Assembly: GCA_045532655.1 (NCBI GenBank)
Contig: JAZSGI010000179.1
Span: 1-17,922 of the forward strand
Direction: 5' to 3'
DNA: 17,922 bases
DNA from: JAVBQJ01 sp045532655
Lineage (GTDB): Bacteria; Verrucomicrobiota; Lentisphaeria; Victivallales; Victivallaceae
The notes under the pieces are model-generated. The model saw nothing but the letters and a program-made list of their open reading frames with translations, did not search any database and was not told the origin of the DNA. The position numbers and the translations under genes were made by a program. Of this stretch, positions 1 through 7,283 are shown one piece after another (within the stretch, counting starts at the first letter, position 1; each line of letters opens with the position of its first letter).

Positions 1-423
1 ACTTTCCGCGGCAACCAGCTTGCCATGCGGGCGGGAACTGTTGTTATGGAACGTGTGGCACAGCCGGAATTTCTCGCAGAAGTCGTTGCCAAAGGCGATC
101 TGCTCCGCAGAAAAATGGAAGAACTTAAAGCAAAAGTTTCCATTATCGGTGACATCCGCGGCAAGGGACTTATGTTCGGTTGTGAATTTGTCGATCCCAA
201 AGGCGAAAAGGATTCTCTGGGTTCGCTGCCTGCCAGCGGCGAAATCGCTGCTGCTGTTCAGCATAAATGCTTCCTTAACAAGCTGGTCATGGAAAAGGGC
301 GGACGTCACGGTTCGGTCATGCGCTGTCTTTGCGCCTTGAATGTTTCCTTTGAAGAGATCGAAAAGATGTTCGCCATCTATGAGAAAGTCGTGCTTGAGG
401 TAAATGCAGATGCAGTCAGGTAA
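1..423 (+). CDS. dat: Diaminobutyrate--2-oxoglutarate aminotransferase, C-terminal part (5' end outside window)
   Basis: This is the last 140 codons of a class III PLP-dependent aminotransferase; the reading frame is open from base 1, so the gene starts upstream of the window. The fragment opens with TFRGNQLAMRAG, which matches the conserved 'GTFRGNQLA' segment just after the PLP lysine in DABA aminotransferases, and continues through a small-domain 'IRGKGLMFGCEF' strand typical of class III enzymes. The family converts L-aspartate semialdehyde plus glutamate to L-2,4-diaminobutyrate and 2-oxoglutarate in the cytoplasm. The specific substrate is supported mainly by the next gene, a diaminobutyrate decarboxylase that starts inside this frame (20-bp overlap), indicating co-translation. 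The PLP lysine and N-terminal domain cannot be seen. Without the neighbour, other class III aminotransferases (EctB, ornithine or acetylornithine type) would be possible. Confidence 0.85.
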   Translation, partial: TFRGNQLAMRAGTVVMERVAQPEFLAEVVAKGDLLRRKMEELKAKVSIIGDIRGKGLMFGCEFVDPKGEKDSLGSLPASGEIAAAVQHKCFLNKLVMEKGGRHGSVMRCLCALNVSFEEIEKMFAIYEKVVLEVNADAVR

Positions 424-1864
424 TCTCTTTCTCACCTCTGCCGGAGTTGATAAAGAAAAATTTATCGAGGTCATCGGGGCGGCGGCAAAAGCCATAGCCG
501 CCTCTGTAACCGACGGCAGGGCATACGCCGGTATGCCGCCATACGAATTGCGGGAAGCTCTTCATGTGGATGAACTCCTGCCGGTAAACGGCTGTTCTTT
601 TGAAGAACTTATGGCTGAAACCGCAGCAAAGATACTGCCCAATATGGTCAGACCCATGTCCACAGACTATATGGCGCATCTCCATTGCGGAGCATTGATC
701 GAAACTGTTGCGGCAGAATTGATAATCGCTTCATTCAATCAATCCATGGATTCATGGGATCAGGCACCTGCCGCCACGGAGATCGAAGAAGAGGTGGTGC
801 GGCATCTCTGCAAAATTTACGGTTACGGCGATGGTGCCGACGGGGTTTTCACCTCCGGCGGTTCCCAATCCAACCTCTCCGGTCTCCTGCTGGCAAGGGA
901 TTGGTTCTGCAATACCGTACTCAAATGGGATATTAAAAAACACGGCCTGCCGGAGAATTTCCGCAAGTTCAGGATGTATGCGTCAGAAGTTTCACATTTT
1001 TCCATGGAAAAAAGTGCGCACCTGATGGGGCTGGGATACGAAGCCGTTGTCAAGGTTCCCGTTGACAGCAGAATGAAAATGGATGTCGCCAGACTCAGAA
1101 AACTTATTGAAGCGGATATTGCAGACGGATGTCTGCCTTTCTGTGTGGCGGCAACTGTTGGTACAACTGATTTCGGCAGTATCGACCCGCTGGATGAACT
1201 CCGGAGCATTTGCGATGAATACGGTATGTGGCTCCATGCTGATGCTGCTTACGGAAGCGGCGTTGCCCTTTCGCAAAAGTATGCATACCGTGTGGCGGGA
1301 CTGGCAAAGTGTGATTCCATCACTGTGGATTTTCACAAGATGTTTATGATGCCGGTGAGCTGCAGTGTTTCCCTTGTAAGGGACAAAAAGAACTTTGAGG
1401 CCCTGACTATTCATGCTGATTACCTGAACCGGGAAGAGGATGAAGAGGACGGTTATATAAATCTGGTGAACAAGTCTATGCAGACGACACGCCGTTTCGA
1501 CGGGTTGAAAGTGTGGATGTCATTCCGTCTGCGGGGTGCCGAAGGCTGGTCTGAACTTATAACCGGCTGTATCGACAATGCACGGTATTTTTATGAAACA
1601 CTTGCCGCAAGAAGTGATGTGGAAGTTGTTACCGAGCCGGAGATAAGTTCTGTTGTTTTCCGTCTGCTGCCGGTTGCCGGGAGCGGTGAAGACGGGGACA
1701 CCATGAACAAACGCATCCGCCGGGCACTGTTGCATCAGAAGGGTGTTGTTATCGGACAGACTGTCTGTAACGGGAACGTTTGTCTCAAGTTCACGCTGCT
1801 CAATCCCATGCTGACAAGGGAAAAACTTGATCACCTTCTGCAGCTGATACTTTCCCTCCGCTGA
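404..1864 (+). CDS. ddc: L-2,4-diaminobutyrate decarboxylase (group II PLP decarboxylase)
   Basis: Predicted to decarboxylate L-2,4-diaminobutyrate to 1,3-diaminopropane, a polyamine or norspermidine precursor. The 486-residue protein has the group II decarboxylase landmarks in order: an N-terminal helical segment with 'HLHCG' near residue 92, the phosphate-binding TSGGSQSN at 150-157, the cofactor-stacking His198, HADAAYG at 278-284 with Asp280 for the pyridine nitrogen, and the Schiff-base lysine Lys312 in 'VDFHK'. The length fits the family (about 480-510). The gene overlaps the upstream aminotransferase by 20 bp. A GAGG at 397-400 is 3 bases from the ATG at 404 and 9 from the ATG at 410, so the true start may be 410. 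Related glutamate, tyrosine or aromatic amino acid decarboxylases share these motifs; the paired aminotransferase makes diaminobutyrate the best substrate call. Confidence 0.88.
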   Translation: MQMQSGNLFLTSAGVDKEKFIEVIGAAAKAIAASVTDGRAYAGMPPYELREALHVDELLPVNGCSFEELMAETAAKILPNMVRPMSTDYMAHLHCGALIETVAAELIIASFNQSMDSWDQAPAATEIEEEVVRHLCKIYGYGDGADGVFTSGGSQSNLSGLLLARDWFCNTVLKWDIKKHGLPENFRKFRMYASEVSHFSMEKSAHLMGLGYEAVVKVPVDSRMKMDVARLRKLIEADIADGCLPFCVAATVGTTDFGSIDPLDELRSICDEYGMWLHADAAYGSGVALSQKYAYRVAGLAKCDSITVDFHKMFMMPVSCSVSLVRDKKNFEALTIHADYLNREEDEEDGYINLVNKSMQTTRRFDGLKVWMSFRLRGAEGWSELITGCIDNARYFYETLAARSDVEVVTEPEISSVVFRLLPVAGSGEDGDTMNKRIRRALLHQKGVVIGQTVCNGNVCLKFTLLNPMLTREKLDHLLQLILSLR

Positions 1865-1872
1865 AAAAGATC

Positions 1873-1901
1873 CCGTGGGGAAAAGACTCTTTTCCCTGCG
1901 G
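1873..1901 (+). terminator. Hairpin after ddc, possible terminator
   Basis: Nine bases after the ddc stop codon a near-perfect inverted repeat occurs: GGGAAAAG, loop ACT, CTTTTCCC, extended outward by further pairs including two G-T wobbles to about 13 bp. It separates dat-ddc from the promoter of the next transcription unit. The U tract after the stem is poor (GATATATTT), so termination may be weak or the hairpin may only protect the 3' end. Confidence 0.4.
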
Positions 1902-1914
1902 ATATATTTCCCGC

Positions 1915-1943
1915 TTGCACAGGCATGGATTGTGTGCTATATT
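1915..1943 (+). promoter_or_regulatory. Sigma-70-type promoter for cupin-lysA-tsaB-ligA
   Basis: TTGCAC at 1915-1920 and TATATT at 1938-1943 are separated by exactly 17 bases, and a TG at 1935-1936 gives an extended -10 element. Transcription would start near 1950, leaving a leader of about 38 bases before the cupin ATG at 1988. The position, just after a hairpin and before a closely spaced gene run, fits an operon promoter. Confidence 0.6.
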
Positions 1944-1987
1944 TATACAGAAAACAACTGTAAGATAAAAAATATTCAGGTTTTGCA

Positions 1988-2338
1988 ATGATCCATACAA
2001 ATGATGAGCTTTTTTCCGAAGTCAGAGAAAATATGCGCGGCGGCAAGGGTGCCGTCACAATAACCCATCTCTGGCAGAAAAACGAAATGAATACTGCCCA
2101 CTGCCGTATGGCGGCACTTTTGACCCTGCCGCCGGGAGCGGGTATAGGCTACCACGTTCATGAAAACGAAGAAGAGATTTTTTATGTGATAAGCGGTACA
2201 GCCGAACTGGACGATAACGGAACAGTCCGCAAACTTTTTCCCGGCGACACCTCTCTTACCGGTAACGGAGCAGGACACTCCCTTGCCAATGCCGGGCAGG
2301 AGGATCTGGTGGTAATGGCTGTTATCAACAGTTTCTGA
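1988..2338 (+). CDS. Small single-domain cupin protein
   Basis: This 116-residue protein is almost entirely one cupin_2 beta-barrel. The first cupin motif is visible as 'PPGAGIGYHVHENEEEIFYVISG' split across residues 48-70, with metal-ligand candidates His55, His57 and Glu61 or Glu62; the second motif is 'LFPGDTSLTGNGAGHSLANAG', with a His near residue 96. Such proteins bind a divalent metal and may be isomerases, dioxygenases or small-molecule binders; the exact role cannot be read from the sequence. It lies 13 bases upstream of lysA behind its own promoter, so it is probably co-transcribed with lysA, tsaB and ligA. The start at 1988 has a weak AGG 7 bases upstream. No signal peptide is visible, so it is likely cytoplasmic. 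Confidence 0.82.
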   Translation: MIHTNDELFSEVRENMRGGKGAVTITHLWQKNEMNTAHCRMAALLTLPPGAGIGYHVHENEEEIFYVISGTAELDDNGTVRKLFPGDTSLTGNGAGHSLANAGQEDLVVMAVINSF

Positions 2339-2351
2339 AAGGCGGTTCCAC

Positions 2352-3566
2352 ATGACTGACAATATTTTTATTGAAGCTGCAGAGAAATTCGGTACTCCGC
2401 TTTTTGTATACGATCTTGACGATGTGGAAAAGCGTTACAGGGAGCTTTTTGAATTTCTCCCGGCAAAAAATCTCAGGATACTTTATGCCATGAAGGCAAA
2501 TTATCTGCCTGCCATACTCAAGCGTCTGCATGCCTGCGGTGCCGGGATAGATACTGTCAGCCCCGGCGAAATAGCTTTTGCCATGAAATGCGGATTCAAG
2601 GCGGAACAGATACTTTTCACCGCCAACAACCTGACCGATGCTGAATCAGAGGAGGCATTTGCCTCCGGAGTCATGCTCAATATAGGCAGTATTTCACACC
2701 TTTCCAAATTTGCGGCGGCTCATCCCGGAGCAAGTGTATGTCTGCGTTTCAACCCTGATGTGGTTGACGGGGACAGTGAGAAAACCATGACCGGCGGCGA
2801 TCTTGCCAAATTCGGAATACTCCTTGATGATCTTGACAAAGTACTGGAAATCGTCCGCAAACACAATATCAAAGTCAAGGGACTTCACGAACACACCGGC
2901 AGCGGTCTGCAGGATTTTCATTCAGTCTGGAAAGCCATGGACAATCTGCTTACCATTGCCAAGCCGGAATATTTCCCTGATCTGGAATTTATCGACCTCG
3001 GAGGAGGATTCAAAGTCCCTTACATACCGGATGAAAAAGAGGTGGATTACCACGAAATGGGCGAAGGTATTGCCGCACGCATGGAGAATTGTTCATCGCT
3101 TTACGGCAGGGAACTGCAGCTGCTTTTTGAACCGGGCAAATTTCTTGCCGCCCGCTGCGGATATCTGCTTGTCAGGGTCAATACCATCAAACACAACCAT
3201 ACCCGTACCATAGTGGGATGTGATTCCGGATTCCCCCAGCTTATCCGTCCGGTGCTTTACGGAGCATATCACCATATCCGCAACCTTTCCAATCCCGGCG
3301 GGCACGAAGAGGTGGTGGATATCTGCGGCAATATCTGCGAAACTGGTGACCGCTTTGCCGAACAGAGGGCAATACCCGAATGTCGGGAAGGGGATCTGCT
3401 TGTTATTGAAAATGCCGGTGCATATTGCCGGAGCATGGGGGGTATATACAACCTCCGGCCCATGCCGCCGGAGGCTGTTGTCAGCGGCGGCGAAGTCAAA
3501 CTTGCCCGTAAAGGCATGAACAACCAACAAATGGTCGACAGGATCATGAGCGAGTGTCTGATATGA
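2352..3566 (+). CDS. lysA: Diaminopimelate decarboxylase (fold-type III PLP enzyme)
   Basis: Predicted last enzyme of lysine synthesis, converting meso-diaminopimelate to L-lysine plus CO2. The 404-residue protein has an alanine-racemase-type barrel and a C-terminal beta domain: PLP lysine Lys48 in 'YAMKAN', the phosphate-loop region 'HEHTGSG' at 179-185, GGGF at 217-220, EPGKF at 260-264, catalytic Cys329 in 'NICETGD', and the PLP-contacting Tyr358 in 'NAGAYC'. Style and length match the LysA branch common in Bacteroidetes. One oddity is the active-site segment usually reading SMSSNYNSR, here SMGGIYNLR (361-369). Because a diaminobutyrate/1,3-diaminopropane gene pair lies upstream, a carboxynorspermidine-decarboxylase-like role was considered, but the CETGD motif and overall similarity favour LysA. 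The stop overlaps the next start by 4 bases (ATGA), indicating translational coupling to tsaB. Confidence 0.85.
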   Translation: MTDNIFIEAAEKFGTPLFVYDLDDVEKRYRELFEFLPAKNLRILYAMKANYLPAILKRLHACGAGIDTVSPGEIAFAMKCGFKAEQILFTANNLTDAESEEAFASGVMLNIGSISHLSKFAAAHPGASVCLRFNPDVVDGDSEKTMTGGDLAKFGILLDDLDKVLEIVRKHNIKVKGLHEHTGSGLQDFHSVWKAMDNLLTIAKPEYFPDLEFIDLGGGFKVPYIPDEKEVDYHEMGEGIAARMENCSSLYGRELQLLFEPGKFLAARCGYLLVRVNTIKHNHTRTIVGCDSGFPQLIRPVLYGAYHHIRNLSNPGGHEEVVDICGNICETGDRFAEQRAIPECREGDLLVIENAGAYCRSMGGIYNLRPMPPEAVVSGGEVKLARKGMNNQQMVDRIMSECLI

Positions 3567-4189
3567 ACCATGCAGTTATTGATCTCAGCGAAAATTTTCT
3601 CCGGTTGGGCTTGAAAGACAATTCCGGAACATGGCGGGAGGAGTCAGAACCCATGCGGGGCAGGGAGAGTTCCCGCCTTGCGGCAAAAGTTATCGCCCGT
3701 CTGGAAGAGTGGGGCTGCCGTATTGAAGATATTCAGGCGTGGACAGTAGGGTCAGGACCGGGAAATTTCACCGGCTTGCGTATGGCGGCAGCCTTTGTTG
3801 CCGGAATCGCTGCGGTACGCAGGGATATTATTGTACGCAATGTGCCTTCTGCATGTATGTTTTCCGGACTGCTCCCTGACGGTACACCAGTGCCGGCGGC
3901 TGTTGTCTATGACGGCAAAAACTCTGAGCTTGTTATTTACCGTACCGATACCGGTAAGGGATATGTCTGCCCCAGGGAGGAGGCAGCCGGAATTGTTGCC
4001 GGGTGGGAAGGGATATCTTTCTGCACGCCCGGAGCTGATGCAGATATTGTCAGAAGTGTGCTGACAGATATTGCCGCAAATATCTCTGTGCCTGTGCCGG
4101 AGTTGCGTGTACTGGCTGATTCAACACTTCCATTTACCGGGAGAGTATCGGATCTGGAATACATCCGTCCTGCCGTAAGACCCCATTGA
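3563..4189 (+). CDS. tsaB: tRNA threonylcarbamoyladenosine biosynthesis protein TsaB
   Basis: TsaB (YeaZ) is the non-catalytic ASKHA-fold partner of TsaD in the complex that makes the t6A modification at position 37 of ANN-decoding tRNAs. This 208-residue protein begins with a strand-like 'HAVIDLSENFLRLGL' and contains the family signature 'GSGPGNFTGLRMA' (usual form GPGSFTGLRIG). The C-terminal half is weakly conserved, as is normal for TsaB. An in-frame GTG lies at 3554, but the ATG at 3563 forms the ATGA overlap with the lysA stop and is the better start. The downstream ligA begins 15 bases after the stop. TsaD is not in the window. Confidence 0.85.
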   Translation: MNHAVIDLSENFLRLGLKDNSGTWREESEPMRGRESSRLAAKVIARLEEWGCRIEDIQAWTVGSGPGNFTGLRMAAAFVAGIAAVRRDIIVRNVPSACMFSGLLPDGTPVPAAVVYDGKNSELVIYRTDTGKGYVCPREEAAGIVAGWEGISFCTPGADADIVRSVLTDIAANISVPVPELRVLADSTLPFTGRVSDLEYIRPAVRPH

Positions 4190-4204
4190 ACAAGAGAGTG
4201 TACC

Positions 4205-6136
4205 ATGAGCGTTGACCGTATTGCCCGTCTTGCCGCCCTTATAAGTTATCATGACAACCTGTACTGGCAGAAGGGCGAACCGGAGATATCCGATGTTGAG
4301 TACGACGCTCTTGTGCGTGAACTTGTTGCGCTTGATCCTGACAACCCTGTTATACAGCGGGTCAATGCCCCTGCTGCCGCCGGTTCAGGTAAAATACAGT
4401 ATACCAAACCCATGTTGAGCCTTGACAAGGCTTATTCCCTGGAAGAGGTCACAGCATGGGCAAAAAAATATGCCAGAAGCGAAAAAGAGCCCCTCCTTGT
4501 CCAGCCTAAATATGACGGTATATCCGCTCTTTATTCCCGCGGCATACTTTCCACCCGCGGCGATGGATACACCGGGGAGGATATCACTGACAAACTCCCC
4601 CTTATTGAACTTGAAGCTCCCGGATACCGGGGCGTGCCTGACCGTAATGCCAGAGGCGAAATAATCATCCGCAACGATGATTTTTCCGCTCTTTACAGCA
4701 ACATAACCCGTGCAGACGGTTCCCGGTATAAAAATTCCCGTAATGCCGTTGCCGGTATAATGGGTTTGAAAGATATAAGCGATATGCTCCGGCAGGGGGC
4801 TCGTCTCACCCTTGTGGATTACGATCTTATAAGCCGCCGGACAACTCTGTTTGAATTGGCTTCGCAGTGGGATGAACTTGTTGAAGAGATTTCTGCTCTG
4901 CCTTATCCCACAGACGGTATGGTGATAAAATTTGCCGATCAGAGTTTCTCTGATTCACTTGGAGCCACAAGTCATCATCCCAGAGGGGCAATAGCATATA
5001 AATTTACCAATCAGCGGGCGCAGAGTGTATTGCTGGATGTGGAATGGAGCTTCGGCAAAAACTGTCTGACGCCGGTGGCGGTCATTCAACCGGTGGAACT
5101 GGGTGGAGTAACGATCAAACGTGCCACTTTGCATAACCGGCAGAATATTATTGAACGTGATCTGCGCATAGGAGACAATGTAACCGTTGAGCGTGCCGGG
5201 GATGTGATCCCGTATATTTCAGCCAGTACTCCCGGCAGCGTCAGGCGCAGTTGCCTTATTGACAGATGTCCCTGCTGCAATGCCGCACTTGCCGTGCGCG
5301 GACCGGAGGTTTACTGTCCCAATCCGGATTGCCCCGAAACACTTGTACAGAGGCTCGCCGGAGCGGTGAAAGCTATCGGCATCCAGAATCTCGGCGAACC
5401 GACGATCAGGCAGATGACGGTAAAACTCGGTGTAAAAACTTTGAGAGATATTTTCAACCTTTCTGTTACAGATATACTCAAACTTGAGGGATTTGCCGCC
5501 AAATCCGCCGCCAATCTCCGCCGGGAACTGGATGATGCAGGCAAACCGGATACCGCAAATCTGATCGCTGCATTGAATATTCCCGGAGTTGGGGTGAATA
5601 TAGCCAAAATGCTTCTTGCAGATCATACCTTTGCCCAACTGCGTACTTTGACTGCAGATACTCTTGCCACTGTCAATGGTATCGGCCCGGAGCGGGCTGC
5701 GGCAATATATCAGGTTTTCAGCAGAGAAAAAGAATATATCGATGAACTGGTTACGGCTCTCGGTGTTGATGAAAATGCTTCCGGTAAGAGTTCCGGCGGC
5801 GGCATGACTGTATGCTTTACCGGCAAAATGCCGGAGAAACGCTCTTTTTATGAAGCCAGAGCCAGAGAGCTTGGCATGGAACCTGTTGACAGTGTGACCG
5901 CTTCTCTCGGTTTGCTGGTGACTGCAGAAGCCGATTCAACATCATCCAAAGCAGTGAAGGCAAAAAAAGCCGGAGTAAAAATAATTACTCTTGATGAATT
6001 TATGGCAATGGAGGTTCGTGCTGCAGAAAACAGTGCAGAAGAGTTCCTTCCGGCGGCGGAAACAACCGCGTATGCTGATGAGGCAGAGGATAAAAACAGC
6101 GGCAGAAATACAATGAGCCAGCCGGTACTTTTCTGA
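4205..6136 (+). CDS. ligA: NAD+-dependent DNA ligase
   Basis: Seals nicks in duplex DNA using NAD+. All family domains are present in its 643 residues: a short domain Ia (about 1-60, including EISDVEYDAL), the adenylation domain with the AMP-accepting Lys102 in 'QPKYDG' and 'DGMVIK' near 237-242, an OB fold (about 275-345, 'LTPVAVIQPVEL'), a four-cysteine zinc finger (Cys355, Cys358, Cys371, Cys376), helix-hairpin-helix repeats (about 420-515), and a BRCT domain (about 532-602). Several core motifs are divergent: 'NSRNAVAGIMGLKD' replaces the usual NPRNAAAGSLRQLD and 'GKNCLTPVA' replaces GxTGxLTPVA. An acidic 40-residue tail ends in QPVLF, a clamp-binding-like pentapeptide. It is the last gene of the cupin-lysA-tsaB-ligA run. 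The start at 4205 has a purine-rich AAGAGAG upstream. Confidence 0.93.
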   Translation: MSVDRIARLAALISYHDNLYWQKGEPEISDVEYDALVRELVALDPDNPVIQRVNAPAAAGSGKIQYTKPMLSLDKAYSLEEVTAWAKKYARSEKEPLLVQPKYDGISALYSRGILSTRGDGYTGEDITDKLPLIELEAPGYRGVPDRNARGEIIIRNDDFSALYSNITRADGSRYKNSRNAVAGIMGLKDISDMLRQGARLTLVDYDLISRRTTLFELASQWDELVEEISALPYPTDGMVIKFADQSFSDSLGATSHHPRGAIAYKFTNQRAQSVLLDVEWSFGKNCLTPVAVIQPVELGGVTIKRATLHNRQNIIERDLRIGDNVTVERAGDVIPYISASTPGSVRRSCLIDRCPCCNAALAVRGPEVYCPNPDCPETLVQRLAGAVKAIGIQNLGEPTIRQMTVKLGVKTLRDIFNLSVTDILKLEGFAAKSAANLRRELDDAGKPDTANLIAALNIPGVGVNIAKMLLADHTFAQLRTLTADTLATVNGIGPERAAAIYQVFSREKEYIDELVTALGVDENASGKSSGGGMTVCFTGKMPEKRSFYEARARELGMEPVDSVTASLGLLVTAEADSTSSKAVKAKKAGVKIITLDEFMAMEVRAAENSAEEFLPAAETTAYADEAEDKNSGRNTMSQPVLF

Positions 6137-6146
6137 CCGGGCTTTT
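6120..6146 (+). terminator. Intrinsic terminator overlapping the ligA stop
   Basis: AGCCGGT at 6120-6126 pairs with ACCGG(G)CT at 6136-6143 (7 bp with one bulged G, 9-base loop), and the 3' arm runs into TTTT. The stem begins inside the last ligA codons, and the stop codon lies at the loop end. It ends the rightward operon just before the convergent yibE/F gene. Confidence 0.5.
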
Positions 6147-6155
6147 ATGTCTGTA

Positions 6156-7283
6156 TTATTTGTTTTTTCCGAAAATAACGCCGCTGCAGAATGCGGTGAA
6201 CGGAGCAACAAGTACCAGCGAAAAACTGCCGATAAGGGTTTTTACGATCTCTGCCGCAACGACAGGATTGTTTATTATATCCGGAATGTTTGTTCCCTGG
6301 GCGGTGAACATCATCAGCAAAGTGAGAAACCCGCCTGAATATGCCAGCAGAAGTGTCGTTGTCATTGTTCCCACCACACTGCGGCCGATACGCAGCCCGG
6401 AACGGGTAAGTTCAACTCTGCCCAGACCGGGATTGTGCCGTGCGATTTCTTCCACCGCTGCGGCTATATCCATGGCAAGATCCATTACCGCTCCGGAACT
6501 TGCCAGAATCAATGCTCCGACAAAAATATCCTGCATATTGAGAAATTCGTAACCGGAGAAAACAAGAGTCTGGACATAGGGCATCGTTGCCCCGTTTATG
6601 TTCATGACTGCGCTGAAAAGATGTGCCATCATCAACCCGGCAAGGATTCCTGCAATAGCTCCGGCAAAGGCCGCAAGAGCTTTGCGGGTGAGCCCGGCAA
6701 CAAGAAATATTATTACTGCAGTAAGCAGTACGACACAACCGAATATCATCCAGCTTGCATGCATGCCCTGCATGGTAAGCGGGATTATAACCTTGAAAAT
6801 CACAAGGCAGCTGAATACAAAACTGAAAAGAGCTTTCAGCCCCGTCCATGCTCCGAAAATCACCAGCAGCAGGCAGAAACCGCCGAAAAGGGCAAATGTC
6901 CACCACGATCTGTCATGATCTTTTGCTGTCAGCATAGTATTTCCCGGCGAAAAACTCTCCTGCCAGGCAACAGTGATCCTGTCCCCCGGTTCAAAGATTT
7001 TATCAAGTTCCAGCTGTGCCCTGAGTTCATTGGATGCCCGGTATACACATCCTTTATCCCTCCCTGCAAGGAGTTCCACCTCAAGATGCTGGGGACCGTA
7101 ATACACAAGTCCGTGGATGGTCAGGGCAGAATTATCAACACTCAACACCTTTGCAGGCAGAGTGCGGATCGACTGCGGCTGCAGTATCTGCGGCGAAGGG
7201 ATGAAACAGATTGCAGCACTTGCAAAAAGAAGGACCGCTGCAAAGAGCCAGTCCTTCCGTTTTACCCGTGGAAATTTCAACAT
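6156..7283 (-). CDS. YibE/F family multi-pass membrane protein
   Basis: A 375-residue integral membrane protein of the YibE/F family, of unclear biochemical role. It has an N-terminal membrane anchor (about 12-29), an extracytoplasmic domain of about 95 residues, and about seven further hydrophobic segments near 127-145, 148-168, 175-197, 202-222, 250-270, 303-326 and 345-370. The conserved family segment 'GAVMDLAMDIAAAVEEI' (264-280) is clear. YibE and YibF are separate genes in some Firmicutes; here both portions lie in one chain. The ATG shares one base with the stop of the upstream alkaline phosphatase (TGATG), so the two are probably translationally coupled. The 3' end converges on ligA with a 19-bp gap. 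Confidence 0.85.
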   Translation of the reverse strand: MLKFPRVKRKDWLFAAVLLFASAAICFIPSPQILQPQSIRTLPAKVLSVDNSALTIHGLVYYGPQHLEVELLAGRDKGCVYRASNELRAQLELDKIFEPGDRITVAWQESFSPGNTMLTAKDHDRSWWTFALFGGFCLLLVIFGAWTGLKALFSFVFSCLVIFKVIIPLTMQGMHASWMIFGCVVLLTAVIIFLVAGLTRKALAAFAGAIAGILAGLMMAHLFSAVMNINGATMPYVQTLVFSGYEFLNMQDIFVGALILASSGAVMDLAMDIAAAVEEIARHNPGLGRVELTRSGLRIGRSVVGTMTTTLLLAYSGGFLTLLMMFTAQGTNIPDIINNPVVAAEIVKTLIGSFSLVLVAPFTAFCSGVIFGKNK

